Part shown: positions 12,962 through 19,858 of the stretch, one piece after another
How the letters are laid out: each line of letters starts with the position of its first letter
Numbering within the stretch: position 1 is the stretch's first letter
DNA from: a virus
DNA length: 64,000 nt
IMG/VR virus record: IMGVR_UViG_3300032116_000037
Coordinates: 1 to 64,000 of that record
Direction: 5' to 3' (one strand)
Notes under the pieces: generated by a model
The model's input: only the letters and a program-made list of their open reading frames with translations
Told to the model about the DNA's origin: nothing
The model's database searches: none
Translations under genes and position numbers: made by a program

Positions 12962-13114
12962 ATGTTTTCAATAATTAATAATAAGTCAAGTTTAATCCTT
13001 ATAACAATAGATAATTTAAAATATTATTATATAGTTTTAAATAAACTGACTGCAATGGTGGATAATTCTATTGTTCTAGAATATAGAAGCCCTAAGATAT
13101 ATGGCCGCAAGTAG
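12962..13114 (+). CDS. Array small protein 16 (50 aa)
   Basis: ATG 12962 is preferred to a TTG 14 codons earlier, because it starts right after the preceding stop and gives the usual length. MFSIINNKSSLILITIDNLK, then helix YYIVLNKLTAMVD and strand SIVLEYRS. A clear example of the strand-strand-helix-strand pattern. Confidence 0.6.
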   Translation: MFSIINNKSSLILITIDNLKYYYIVLNKLTAMVDNSIVLEYRSPKIYGRK

Positions 13115-13271
13115 TCAAACTCAAAACTCACTTATCGCTTCCAGTATTAGAGTGTTGTGTTATGGCAAGTATTTATATTTAGAATCATTAGATTGGCTTA
13201 AAATTGATAATAAAATTGAATATATCAGGAAAAACAGAGGCGTAAGTAAAATAATGGCGTGGCCAAAATGA
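13101..13271 (+). CDS. Array small protein 17, group D (56 aa)
   Basis: MAASSQTQNSLIASSIRVLC, then YGKYLYLESLDWLKIDNKIE. Intact paralogue of the pseudogene at 10983 and relative of 11133. The N-terminal SQTQ extension is missing from other members. Overlaps its neighbours by 14 bp and 4 bp. Confidence 0.65.
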   Translation: MAASSQTQNSLIASSIRVLCYGKYLYLESLDWLKIDNKIEYIRKNRGVSKIMAWPK

Positions 13272-13399
13272 TTAAAATAGACCGAGTTCATTATTATATA
13301 CGTCTTAATATAACAGATAATAGATATATGTGTGGTTTATTATTTGCCCGCCTATTTTTGATTAAATATACTAAAATTCTAACAGAATCATATGATTGA
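13268..13399 (+). CDS. Array small protein 18 (43 aa)
   Basis: Smallest intact member. ATGA overlap. MIKIDRVHYYIRLNITDNRY, then MCGLLFARLFLIKYTKIL. Start ATGATTAAA is shared with 13730, 15130 and 18102. Confidence 0.55.
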   Translation: MIKIDRVHYYIRLNITDNRYMCGLLFARLFLIKYTKILTESYD

Positions 13400-13580
13400 A
13401 CTAATAAATGTAAGAATTAGGCCGCGAAGAGGAATAGATTTATTGATATCTGTGGATTTTAAATGGTTTTATCAAAATATGAACAGTAAAATAATGTGTA
13501 TTGAATATACTAAAACTGTTAATATATATCCATATTGGCCAATGTTCTCCGCGAGGCCATGCTCTCCGCGAGTCAAATAA
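13392..13580 (+). CDS. Array small protein 19 (62 aa)
   Basis: MIELINVRIRPRRGIDLLIS, then VDFKWFYQNMNSKIMCIEYT and a GC-richer tail (FSARPCSPRVK) in which the bases GCGAGG and CTCTCCGCGAG resemble the window's GC repeat material. Function unknown. Confidence 0.55.
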   Translation: MIELINVRIRPRRGIDLLISVDFKWFYQNMNSKIMCIEYTKTVNIYPYWPMFSARPCSPRVK

Positions 13581-13592
13581 AAGATAGACAAA

Positions 13593-13733
13593 ATGTATAT
13601 AAAAACTGATGGTGGTATAGGTATAGATATATATCTTAGTGAAGGGTGGACGAAAGTTACAGAGATGTTTTGGAAAAAGAAAAAACTTATCTATAGATTT
13701 ACCTCAATATATTTTCATTCAAAAGATATATGA
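13593..13733 (+). CDS. Array small protein 20 (46 aa)
   Basis: MYIKTDGGIGIDIYLSEGWT, then KVTEMFWKKKKLIYRFTSIY. The GIGIDI strand recalls group C (PGIDLHI, TGIDIAC). Its stop overlaps the next ATG. Function unknown. Confidence 0.55.
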   Translation: MYIKTDGGIGIDIYLSEGWTKVTEMFWKKKKLIYRFTSIYFHSKDI

Positions 13734-13864
13734 TTAAAGTAAAATTAGTAGATAGGCCTTATTCATTTATGATTCACTATATAGGGCCGCGAGATTCAAT
13801 ACGTCAAATATATTATAAAATAAATAAAATCGGCTATTTTTCTAATTTATATTATAGTTGGTAG
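13730..13864 (+). CDS. Array small protein 21, group A (44 aa)
   Basis: ATGATTAAAGTAAAA start (MIKVKLVDRP), second strand FMIHYIGPRD, helix SIRQIYYKINKI, last strand NLYYSW. A compact group A member. Next gene (13874) is group B; the A-B pair is repeated at 14301/14449. Confidence 0.65.
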   Translation: MIKVKLVDRPYSFMIHYIGPRDSIRQIYYKINKIGYFSNLYYSW

Positions 13865-13873
13865 TGATATTAA

Positions 13874-14068
13874 ATGTATATTTCCTTTCCATCATCTGGT
13901 TATTATGTTCCTATAAATACTGGACATCTTAAATATATCGAACATCCAATATATTTTAATCTTATTTGGACCGATTCTGGCATGTATTATAAAAATATAA
14001 TAGCCAAAAAAATAATACTTATTGCCCCAAGCCAAGATTGTAAGTTTATGAATTATTTTTATGAATAA
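13874..14068 (+). CDS. Array small protein 22, group B (64 aa)
   Basis: Group B is marked by S/T-GYY, a HP or YP-I strand and a helix ending in D-CK-I. MYISFPSSGYYVPINTGHLK, then YIEHPIYFNLIWTDSG. Compare 14449, 14791 and 14955. Function unknown. Confidence 0.65.
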   Translation: MYISFPSSGYYVPINTGHLKYIEHPIYFNLIWTDSGMYYKNIIAKKIILIAPSQDCKFMNYFYE

Positions 14069-14228
14069 TTTTCCACAAAAGTGTGTTAAAATAACAAAAT
14101 CTATTTTACATGGTAGCTCTACAGAGGTCTTATTCATCGATGGGCCTAAGAATTTTATAAAAATGATAAAAAGAAAAGAAAATATGATATCTGATCTCCT
14201 GACCGGTCTAGAGTATCATGTCTATTAA
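14061..14228 (+). CDS. Array small protein 23, group A (55 aa)
   Basis: KCVKITKSILHGSSTEVLFI followed by DGPKNFIKMIKRKENMISDL and LTGLEYHVY. Very close in layout to 14301 (KKENIISIRLSGLNYYV) and 15130 (KKEKIISQRYSGLDYYT), the best-conserved trio of the array. Confidence 0.7.
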   Translation: MNNFPQKCVKITKSILHGSSTEVLFIDGPKNFIKMIKRKENMISDLLTGLEYHVY

Positions 14229-14300
14229 AAAAATTGAAGTAGAGAAAATGTATTTATAAATATGGATCTGTTATAAGTAAAACCACAATGATTGAAACCA
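14229..14300 (+). other. Array gap with remnants
   Basis: Three short ATG frames of 4-13 codons; MSIKKIEVEKMYL from 14218 looks like the first strand of a lost member. Confidence 0.3.
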
Positions 14301-14459
14301 ATGATTAGAATTACAAAAGAAAAGCTTTTAAGCTGGTCTAAAGAAATGTTATTTCTGGAAGCTTGTAATAAAAAAGGTGAGCAATTAGTAGAAATTATAG
14401 ATAAAAAAGAAAATATAATTTCTATAAGATTAAGTGGGTTAAATTATTATGTTAAATAA
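14301..14459 (+). CDS. Array small protein 24, group A (52 aa)
   Basis: MIRITKEKLLSWSKEMLFLE, then ACNKKGEQLVEIIDKKENII and SIRLSGLNYYVK. Shares the KKENIIS-xRLSGL-YY end with 14061 and 15130 but lacks the GP turn. Followed by a group B gene. Confidence 0.7.
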   Translation: MIRITKEKLLSWSKEMLFLEACNKKGEQLVEIIDKKENIISIRLSGLNYYVK

Positions 14460-14646
14460 AATGTTTATAAAATTTGGCTCCACATCTTATTATGTAACTC
14501 AAATAACTGGACCATATTATGTCTTAATAAGACATCCGATATGTATTTATTTTATAAAAGATGGTCAAACACACATGGCTAAACTTTTATTATTTTCAAA
14601 ATTAAGAGCGATTCTTAAAAAAGACTCTAAGATTAGAATCTATTAA
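14449..14646 (+). CDS. Array small protein 25, group B (65 aa)
   Basis: SYYVTQITGPYYVLIRHPIC, IYFIKDG, helix MAKLLLFSKLRAILKKDSKI. The SKLRAILKKDSKIRI end matches SKMREIMRSDCKIII of 14955. Overlaps the previous gene by 11 bp. Confidence 0.7.
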   Translation: MLNKMFIKFGSTSYYVTQITGPYYVLIRHPICIYFIKDGQTHMAKLLLFSKLRAILKKDSKIRIY

Positions 14647-14647
14647 T

Positions 14648-14800
14648 ATGTATTATTTTAAAATAGATTTTTGTAAAATGTGGTGCGAATGTGCACGGCC
14701 AATATTTTATATTAAAAATTATCAAAGTAGATGCAACTTAGTTGCAAAATTATCTTATATAAAAATAAATATAGATATATGTGATATAAAATGCGAGTAA
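14648..14800 (+). CDS. Array small protein 26, cysteine-rich (50 aa)
   Basis: MYYFKIDFCKMWCECARPIF, then YQSRCNLVAKLSYIKINIDI. Six cysteines (FCKMWCEC, RCN, ICDIKCE) could bind metal or be chance. The helix LVAKLSYIKI fits the array pattern. Confidence 0.55.
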   Translation: MYYFKIDFCKMWCECARPIFYIKNYQSRCNLVAKLSYIKINIDICDIKCE

Positions 14801-14958
14801 TATATTATTCACCTGGCGTATATTATTTTGGTGATAGATGGCAATATCTACAATATCCACTAGTAATTAATACTAATGATTATTACAGTTATTATTTATT
14901 TGTAAAACTGACAAAAATTGCATATTTTAAATCTAAAATCTTAATAAAAACTTTATGA
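14791..14958 (+). CDS. Array small protein 27, group B (55 aa)
   Basis: MRVIYYSPGVYYFGDRWQYL, QYPLVINTNDYYSYYLFVKL, ending YFKSKILIKTL. The GVYY and YPLVI pieces place it with 13874 and 14955. Confidence 0.6.
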   Translation: MRVIYYSPGVYYFGDRWQYLQYPLVINTNDYYSYYLFVKLTKIAYFKSKILIKTL

Positions 14959-15137
14959 AAATATCTTTTATTCATACTGGATATTATCTTGCAATATTTA
15001 ATTGGGGCTATATAAATTATCCAATACGTATTTTAATTAGAAAAACTAATTCAGTTGATATATATGCTATATCAAAAATGAGAGAGATTATGCGTTCTGA
15101 CTGTAAAATTATTATTACTTATGAAGTAGATGATTAA
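14955..15137 (+). CDS. Array small protein 28, group B (60 aa)
   Basis: MKISFIHTGYYLAIFNWGYI, NYPIRILIRKTNSVDIYAIS, KMREIMRSDCKIIITYEVDD. ATGA overlap upstream and an 8-bp overlap with the group A gene that follows (B-A order). Confidence 0.65.
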   Translation: MKISFIHTGYYLAIFNWGYINYPIRILIRKTNSVDIYAISKMREIMRSDCKIIITYEVDD

Positions 15138-15294
15138 AGTAACAAGAAGACTAGTATATGGGTTTTCAAGCAATAGAGAAACTTTATTTCTTGATGGTCC
15201 CCGTGAGTTAATGAACATCTTACTAAAAAAAGAAAAGATAATATCTCAGCGCTATAGTGGATTGGATTATTATACTTATTATGGTAGTAAATAA
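15130..15294 (+). CDS. Array small protein 29, group A (54 aa)
   Basis: MIKVTRRLVYGFSSNRETLF, then LDGPRELMNILLKKEKIISQ and RYSGLDYYTYYGSK. The archetype of group A: two strands, DGPR turn, helix, YSGLDYY strand. Confidence 0.7.
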   Translation: MIKVTRRLVYGFSSNRETLFLDGPRELMNILLKKEKIISQRYSGLDYYTYYGSK

Positions 15295-15315
15295 TATAAA
15301 CATATAGTGGCTAAA

Positions 15316-15456
15316 ATGAAAATATTAATCAAAAATGAATATTATATAATACTTCTTTATTTTAAAAATGATGTTAATAGAAATCAGTGTAATATATGTT
15401 CAGTAAAATTTACAAACATATGTAATTTATGGCCTCCTAAAGTGTTTGCCTGTTAA
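15316..15456 (+). CDS. Array small protein 30 (46 aa)
   Basis: MKILIKNEYYIILLYFKNDV, then NRNQCNICSVKFTNICNLWP. Four cysteines in the second half (QCNIC, NICN, FAC). Function unknown. Confidence 0.5.
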   Translation: MKILIKNEYYIILLYFKNDVNRNQCNICSVKFTNICNLWPPKVFAC

Positions 15457-15623
15457 TGATGTATAAAATCACAGTGGATAATATACAGACTAAAAAAGTC
15501 TTAATATATTCAAGCAGCCAAAAAATAGCTTTTGATGTTTGCAAGGTTAAATTGAATTATATCTGGCCTTGGGCAAAGCGTTTATATTTAATTAGAGATT
15601 TGAAGTGTAATGAGTTGATTTAG
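15456..15623 (+). CDS. Array small protein 31 (55 aa)
   Basis: MMYKITVDNIQTKKVLIYSS, helix QKIAFDVCKVKLNYI, strand RLYLIRDLKC. The standard array pattern. Start overlaps the upstream stop by one base. Confidence 0.6.
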   Translation: MMYKITVDNIQTKKVLIYSSSQKIAFDVCKVKLNYIWPWAKRLYLIRDLKCNELI

Positions 15624-15654
15624 TAAAACCCAAATCTCACTTATCAGAACCACA

Positions 15655-15840
15655 ATGATACAATGTATAAGGATTAACACCAACCATTATAATTTTTTAT
15701 ATGGGAGAATGTGCGGTGTTTATTGTTATGATTATCAAATATACTATTTATTTAGAGATAAAATGCTAACTATTATACCTCATAAAGTCCATTATCATTA
15801 TGATGTTTATGATAGATTTTATCTTTTTTTAGTGAATTAA
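15655..15840 (+). CDS. Array small protein 32 (61 aa)
   Basis: MIQCIRINTNHYNFLYGRMC, then YYLFRDKMLTIIPHKVHYHY. Preceded by ACCCAAATCTCACTTATCAG, which resembles the SQTQ region DNA of 13101. Tyrosine- and histidine-rich. Function unknown. Confidence 0.5.
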   Translation: MIQCIRINTNHYNFLYGRMCGVYCYDYQIYYLFRDKMLTIIPHKVHYHYDVYDRFYLFLVN

Positions 15841-15845
15841 GTTCT

Positions 15846-16058
15846 ATGTATATCAAAAATTCTTTATTTAAGATACATGGTAAAAGTCTTGTGGTTAAAA
15901 GACTATTTCCTACTGATGAAAATAAAATATCAGTTTTTATAGAATCTACCGCTTTCTTATTTGGGAATAGTAGAATTGTCGAAGCTGAAATGTTTAATAC
16001 TAAACTTCAATTAATGACTTGGTTAGGTATTGATTTATTTATAGCCGAGGATAAGTAA
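15846..16058 (+). CDS. Array small protein 33, group F (70 aa)
   Basis: MYIKNSLFKIHGKSLVVKRL, FPTDENKISVFIESTAFLFG, then a helical end. Tandem paralogue of 16058, with which it shares the MY-V/I-K start, the [FY]P-x-D-x-NKI-x-V motif and length 70. Confidence 0.65.
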   Translation: MYIKNSLFKIHGKSLVVKRLFPTDENKISVFIESTAFLFGNSRIVEAEMFNTKLQLMTWLGIDLFIAEDK

Positions 16059-16270
16059 TGTATGTTGTTAAGTTGTCTACTAAGACTAATAAATTTCTAG
16101 AACATATTTATCCAGAAGATAAAAATAAAATAGGTGTGTCTACTAATCATTTGAATAAGGTATCTATATATTTTGGCGAGAATGTATTAAAAATAGGTGA
16201 GTCATTAATTGCAAAAGACGCATTTATACTAAATTATCCATTTAGAATCTTCATCTATCTAAATAGATAG
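16058..16270 (+). CDS. Array small protein 34, group F (70 aa)
   Basis: MYVVKLSTKTNKFLEHIYPE, DKNKIGVSTNHLNKVSIYFG, ESLIAKDAFILNYPFRIFIY. Start overlaps the upstream stop (TAATG). Paralogue of the preceding gene. Confidence 0.65.
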   Translation: MYVVKLSTKTNKFLEHIYPEDKNKIGVSTNHLNKVSIYFGENVLKIGESLIAKDAFILNYPFRIFIYLNR

Positions 16271-16276
16271 TATTTT

Positions 16277-16450
16277 ATGTTTAAAGAAAAACAAATATCT
16301 ATAAAGATAGATGGCAAAGATATAATTTTAAATATAACTCTATATTCTTATAGAGAATATTCCAGTTCGCCCGCCAATATTATACGCACAAAAATTATAG
16401 CGGTCCACCCATCAACTAAAATCTTTAGTTTTCTAATCTATTCTAATTGA
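16277..16450 (+). CDS. Array small protein 35 (57 aa)
   Basis: MFKEKQISIKIDGKDIILNI, then YSYREYSSSPANIIRTKIIA and a strand FSFLIYSN. Function unknown. Confidence 0.55.
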   Translation: MFKEKQISIKIDGKDIILNITLYSYREYSSSPANIIRTKIIAVHPSTKIFSFLIYSN

Positions 16451-16455
16451 AATGT

Positions 16456-16659
16456 ATGAATTTAATCAAAGATAAAATTACTGTCAGATTAATAAAACCT
16501 AATATGAGTAGTTGGACTGTTGGTTTATTTACTGACAATAGACAAACTCTTATAAAAAAAGTTCTTATGATTGTAGATTATGATGGCTATCAAGCACATA
16601 GTATTTTAGTTGAAACAAAAAAATGGCTTAATAATTATGAGAACTGGTCTAAATTATAG
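16456..16659 (+). CDS. Array small protein 36, group E (67 aa)
   Basis: ATG 16456 preferred over a TTG three codons earlier. KDKITVRLIKPNMSSWTVGL, FTDNRQTLIKKVLMIVDYDG, SILVETKKWLNNYENWSKL. Aligns with 17034 along its length (GLFTDN-x-LIKK / GIFSKN-x-LLDK, ILVETKKW / ILIESKNW). Confidence 0.65.
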   Translation: MNLIKDKITVRLIKPNMSSWTVGLFTDNRQTLIKKVLMIVDYDGYQAHSILVETKKWLNNYENWSKL

Positions 16660-16834
16660 TAATAATTTAAAGCTTACCGTTATAATTCGATATTATGAAA
16701 CACCAAAATTAACGTACATATGGATACATTCTAATACTTATTTTACAAATGACGCGTTAATACAAAAATTATACTACCTTGGAAGAGCAATGAGAAGGTT
16801 AAATTGTGCGCTGAAGCTGAAGGAGCTGAATTAA
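16637..16834 (+). CDS. Array small protein 37 (65 aa)
   Basis: ATG 16637 preferred over an upstream TTG. LKLTVIIRYYETPKLTYIWI, SNTYFTNDALIQKLYYLGRA, basic end MRRLNCALKLKELN. Overlaps neighbours by 23 bp and 1 bp. Confidence 0.55.
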   Translation: MRTGLNYSNNLKLTVIIRYYETPKLTYIWIHSNTYFTNDALIQKLYYLGRAMRRLNCALKLKELN

Positions 16835-17028
16835 TGATTGAAGTATTTTTCGATTACGGAATGATATGTTTCACTTATAAATCAGGTATTGGTTTACCTT
16901 TTTTGTGGCCAAAATTGCTAAAAATAGATATGAAATTTTTTAACCCTCATAGTAGAATTTTATTACGTAATGATCTTCAAGTTAGTTATAAGAATATTCA
17001 ACGATTTGGTCTATCAAATTTTAGGTGA
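16834..17028 (+). CDS. Array small protein 38 (64 aa)
   Basis: ATG 16834 overlaps the previous stop (TAATG); a TTG further up is rejected. MIEVFFDYGMICFTYKSGIG, then FLWPKLLKIDMKFFNPHSRI. Function unknown. Confidence 0.55.
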   Translation: MIEVFFDYGMICFTYKSGIGLPFLWPKLLKIDMKFFNPHSRILLRNDLQVSYKNIQRFGLSNFR

Positions 17029-17033
17029 AATAA

Positions 17034-17234
17034 ATGGATAAAATATTTGTTGAAATAAGGGAGATACCATATCTCAGGAATCTTCCTTCATCTATAGGCA
17101 TCTTTTCTAAAAATCATGAACCTTTATTAGATAAACTTATAAACGTTATTGGTATAGACGCATATCATAAGTGTAATATCTTAATCGAATCTAAAAACTG
17201 GTTCGAATATCAAAGACAATCATATGAAAATTAG
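17034..17234 (+). CDS. Array small protein 39, group E (66 aa)
   Basis: MDKIFVEIREIPYLRNLPSS, IGIFSKNHEPLLDKLINVIG, NILIESKNWFEYQRQSYEN. Paralogue of 16456. Two unrelated-looking members lie between the pair, so duplication involved a block or was followed by insertions. Confidence 0.65.
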   Translation: MDKIFVEIREIPYLRNLPSSIGIFSKNHEPLLDKLINVIGIDAYHKCNILIESKNWFEYQRQSYEN

Positions 17235-17436
17235 AGTGCAATCTACTCCATGCAGAATTAAGTTCTTATCACGTAAAAGAGGTAGATCTTTTCAAAAATG
17301 TAAAGTAGCATTTGTATTTTATTTTCCTCTTTTAGATAAGCCTTTTTTTAAAAGCGTTTTTAAACACTTTCCTAAAAAATTGCGTATACTCGATACTTCT
17401 CGACTTGATATAACTGAAACTTATAAATATTTATAA
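17224..17436 (+). CDS. Array small protein 40 (70 aa)
   Basis: MKIRVQSTPCRIKFLSRKRG, KVAFVFYFPLLDKPFFKSVF, end LRILDTSRLDITETYKYL. Very basic first half. Overlaps the previous gene by 11 bp. Confidence 0.55.
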   Translation: MKIRVQSTPCRIKFLSRKRGRSFQKCKVAFVFYFPLLDKPFFKSVFKHFPKKLRILDTSRLDITETYKYL

Positions 17437-17438
17437 TA

Positions 17439-17576
17439 ATGATAAAAGTTGTGTTTATGCCAAAATACAGGATTTTTGATTTAATTTGCAGTGACCAAGC
17501 ACTTTTTAATATGTGCGTGAATAAAGCAGGCTTAATACATTTTGATCTTGAGCGTCTCTTCTTTGTATATATCTAA
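17439..17576 (+). CDS. Array small protein 41 (45 aa)
   Basis: MIKVVFMPKYRIFDLICSDQ, ALFNMCVNKAGLIHFDLERL, FFVYI. Complete strand-strand-helix-strand in 45 residues. Its stop shares a base with the next ATG. Confidence 0.55.
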   Translation: MIKVVFMPKYRIFDLICSDQALFNMCVNKAGLIHFDLERLFFVYI

Positions 17577-17725
17577 TGAATATAAAAATAACATTTAACA
17601 AAATAGATAAAGCATTAAATATATTAGTCAAAAGAAACCATAAATTATATAAATCTCTTATTAATAAGAAGCGCACCATCTTTAAAAAAGGGTTATGTAT
17701 TCTTATTCATTATAAAGAAATTTAA
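17576..17725 (+). CDS. Array small protein 42 (49 aa)
   Basis: MNIKITFNKIDKALNILVKR, then KLYKSLINKKRTIFKKGLCI. Strongly basic. Function unknown. Confidence 0.55.
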   Translation: MNIKITFNKIDKALNILVKRNHKLYKSLINKKRTIFKKGLCILIHYKEI

Positions 17726-17746
17726 TTTTGAGACTTAAAAATTAAT

Positions 17747-17905
17747 ATGTTTAAAATTACAGCATATTGCTTTGAAAACGAATATTTTATATGTATTATA
17801 TCTTCACAACCTTGTCCTTTATTAGAAAAGTTAATATTAATTAATCAATACATAGGTAATATTTATATCTATGATGGAACGTGGCTAGAAGAATGTCACA
17901 TATAA
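17747..17905 (+). CDS. Array small protein 43 (52 aa)
   Basis: MFKITAYCFENEYFICIISS, QPCPLLEKLILINQYIGNIY, IYDGTWLEECHI. Good fit to the pattern, with helix LLEKLILINQYI. Confidence 0.6.
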   Translation: MFKITAYCFENEYFICIISSQPCPLLEKLILINQYIGNIYIYDGTWLEECHI

Positions 17906-17919
17906 TTCTGGGTAAAATA

Positions 17920-18105
17920 ATGACCTCAAAGTGGTATATCTTATTTAAAACAAAAGTCGAAATCAATTTTTTTATCCATATTTACATAGCTAGGAAAAAA
18001 CATTTTCTAGCTTTAGAGAAAAAACTGAATATAATTAATGTAGGCAGAGATGATATTTATCACTGTGTCTATGGAAAATTCTGGCTTGTAGATACACGAC
18101 AATGA
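17920..18105 (+). CDS. Array small protein 44 (61 aa)
   Basis: ATG 17920 preferred over an upstream GTG/ATG that would overlap the previous gene. MTSKWYILFKTKVEINFFIH, ARKKHFLALEKKLNIINVGR, DDIYHCVYGKFWLVDTRQ. Fits the pattern with a long helix. Confidence 0.6.
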   Translation: MTSKWYILFKTKVEINFFIHIYIARKKHFLALEKKLNIINVGRDDIYHCVYGKFWLVDTRQ

Positions 18106-18263
18106 TTAAAGTAATACCTTCTACTGATCTTGATTATACTATAATACTTATAGATGAAGAATTTCTATCATATTATTTAGTATTAGAGAAAATGAATAAA
18201 ATAAGTTATCTTTATCCTGGTGTTTGTATAATGACTGAATCTCTATATTTAGATAGCCTTTAG
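18102..18263 (+). CDS. Array small protein 45 (53 aa)
   Basis: ATGATTAAAGTAATA start (MIKVIPSTDLDYTIILIDEE), helix YYLVLEKMNKISY, then VCIMTESLYLDSL. Same gene start sequence as 13730 and 15130. Confidence 0.6.
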   Translation: MIKVIPSTDLDYTIILIDEEFLSYYLVLEKMNKISYLYPGVCIMTESLYLDSL

Positions 18264-18337
18264 TCTTGCTCAAAGTGAGTAGTCTAAACCATGACTCCGT
18301 ATTTTAATATGGACAAATATAATAATACGGTATTCAA
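18264..18337 (+). other. Array gap
   Basis: Only a 16-codon frame (MTPYFNMDKYNNTVFK) is open; possible remnant. Confidence 0.3.
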
Positions 18338-18499
18338 ATGATAATCCATACATGTAGTATCCTCGACAATCGTATTTTTAATAGAAAATATCTAATTTTC
18401 TGTAAAGATAGAAAATTTTATGAAGCTTTATCTGGAAAATGTTATCTTATTATTAAAAAATATTCGTTCAAAAATTTCGCAATAATTTTACAATCTTAA
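18338..18499 (+). CDS. Array small protein 46 (53 aa)
   Basis: MIIHTCSILDNRIFNRKYLI, FCKDRKFYEALSGKCYLIIK, KYSFKNFAIILQS. Followed by 60 bp that read CYIGDKIRIIDLYYR to a stop, perhaps the end of a lost member. Confidence 0.55.
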   Translation: MIIHTCSILDNRIFNRKYLIFCKDRKFYEALSGKCYLIIKKYSFKNFAIILQS

Positions 18500-18561
18500 A
18501 AAAATAAAGATTGCTATATTGGTGATAAAATTAGAATCATTGATTTATATTATAGATAATA

Positions 18562-18729
18562 ATGTATATTACATATAGACAAGAATATCTTAGAAGACGT
18601 ATAGAAATATATGTTAGTGTAGATTTTATTACAAAAAAAAGTTTTCATATAAATGAATATAATATGTTATGGGAAAAATATCACACTATTCTACAATCGC
18701 CGGACAATGCGACATTAATCATAAGATGA
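18562..18729 (+). CDS. Array small protein 47 (55 aa)
   Basis: MYITYRQEYLRRRIEIYVSV, DFITKKSFHINEYNMLWEKY, HTILQSPDNATLIIR. ATGA overlap with the next gene. Confidence 0.55.
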   Translation: MYITYRQEYLRRRIEIYVSVDFITKKSFHINEYNMLWEKYHTILQSPDNATLIIR

Positions 18730-18956
18730 AAGTATATTTATATTCTTTTAATGAAATATTTAAGCATCCTACTGGTTTTTTTATTTATACTGGCTCATAT
18801 TTTAAAATATGCGTAGCAAAAATACAAACTATAGATAAGAAATCAATAGTTTTACAATCCGCAAATAAAGATAATCATATATGCTGTAAGTGTTGCGGGG
18901 TTATGTACTGGAGTCTTTTCTGCGATGCGAAAGATTTTAATTCAACAAAGTATTAA
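18726..18956 (+). CDS. Array small protein 48 with CxxC-like cysteines (76 aa)
   Basis: ATG 18726 (MKVYLYSFNEIF) is chosen because of the ATGA overlap; an ATG at 18669 would sit within the previous gene. GFFIYTGSYFKICVAKIQTI, then HICCKCCGVMYWSLFCDAKD, which contains ICCKCC and could bind zinc. Confidence 0.55.
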   Translation: MKVYLYSFNEIFKHPTGFFIYTGSYFKICVAKIQTIDKKSIVLQSANKDNHICCKCCGVMYWSLFCDAKDFNSTKY

Positions 18957-19128
18957 TGAGACTGGATTTTGTTTAGTTACTAATGATAATATTATATATC
19001 AAAAACTTAATTTAATTAAAAAAACTACAGGTATTGAAATCGATAAATATTATTGTAATAAACCATTGAAATGCGTTGGAAATAATAAATATAGCACTCC
19101 AATTTTGGTATATATTTATGATTTTTAG
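18925..19128 (+). CDS. Array small protein 49 (67 aa)
   Basis: MRKILIQQSINETGFCLVTN, DNIIYQKLNLIKKTTGIEID, ending STPILVYIYDF. Overlaps the previous gene by 32 bp. Clear helix IIYQKLNLIKKT. Confidence 0.6.
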   Translation: MRKILIQQSINETGFCLVTNDNIIYQKLNLIKKTTGIEIDKYYCNKPLKCVGNNKYSTPILVYIYDF

Positions 19129-19369
19129 ACCAACTTTTAAAGTCAGAAATAGAAGATATTCATTTTATATTGTAAAATTTGATGCAGATAAATTAATAGA
19201 TATTTTCAACTGCGACGGTGATTTATTTTACAGATTAAATCTGATAAATATCAATAAACGCTATTTTGTGACTGGCAAGTATTATTTTTTAGGTAGAATA
19301 TGTTTTCACAATTATTGTAAAAAAGCAATATATTGGTGCGGATTTAATGAATATAAATTTAGAAAATAA
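19118..19369 (+). CDS. Array small protein 50 (83 aa)
   Basis: Largest member. ATG 19118 preferred over a TTG inside the previous gene. RRYSFYIVKFDADKLIDIFN, RLNLININKRYFVTGKYYFL, then a cysteine/tyrosine-rich tail. Function unknown. Confidence 0.6.
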   Translation: MIFRPTFKVRNRRYSFYIVKFDADKLIDIFNCDGDLFYRLNLININKRYFVTGKYYFLGRICFHNYCKKAIYWCGFNEYKFRK

Positions 19370-19691
19370 ATTAATTAAAAAAATAGAATGTATACATCCA
19401 AAATACGTTGAATTTTTTAAGACGGTGAATACACTGGCTAAATCTTACCGTAAATTAATTATCGGTGAGACGTACTTAGTATTTTTTATGTTTTTAGTAA
19501 TTATATTTCTAATATGTGTAATGATTTCTATTATAGATAATCCAGAACAACCTATAGTTTCTGTTTTTATGGCAATATGTAGTATGGGTGCGCAGTTCGG
19601 TGTTAGTTGTGAAAAGCTTCTTGATTCTCATGATAGATACGAATTCTATAATAATCAAAGAATGCGACCTTTTAAAGATTTTTTACGATGA
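19347..19691 (+). CDS. Two-span membrane protein within the array (114 aa)
   Basis: Unlike its neighbours it has an amphipathic N-terminal helix (ENKLIKKIECIHPKYVEFFK) and two hydrophobic segments, TYLVFFMFLVIIFLICVMIS (about 42-61) and PIVSVFMAICSMGAQFGVSC (about 69-88), with a basic C-terminus. A small inner-membrane protein, possibly holin-like or a membrane anchor. Overlaps both neighbours. Confidence 0.65.
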   Translation: MNINLENKLIKKIECIHPKYVEFFKTVNTLAKSYRKLIIGETYLVFFMFLVIIFLICVMISIIDNPEQPIVSVFMAICSMGAQFGVSCEKLLDSHDRYEFYNNQRMRPFKDFLR

Positions 19692-19858
19692 TATTTAGAT
19701 ATAAAATAGAAAACAGTTTTGTTCCTGGCTGTCCATTTATAATAATTTGCGATATTAATACATATAATATTTTGCATCGTAAAGTACATCTAATAACTAA
19801 AACTATATTAAACCAATATAGTATTATTGATTATGCTAAAAAATCTGTGTGGATGTAA
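19688..19858 (+). CDS. Array small protein 51 (56 aa)
   Basis: MIFRYKIENSFVPGCPFIII, CDINTYNILHRKVHLITKTI, LNQYSIIDYAKKSVWM. Same MIFR start as 19118 (MIFRPTFKV). Overlaps both neighbours. Confidence 0.6.
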   Translation: MIFRYKIENSFVPGCPFIIICDINTYNILHRKVHLITKTILNQYSIIDYAKKSVWM

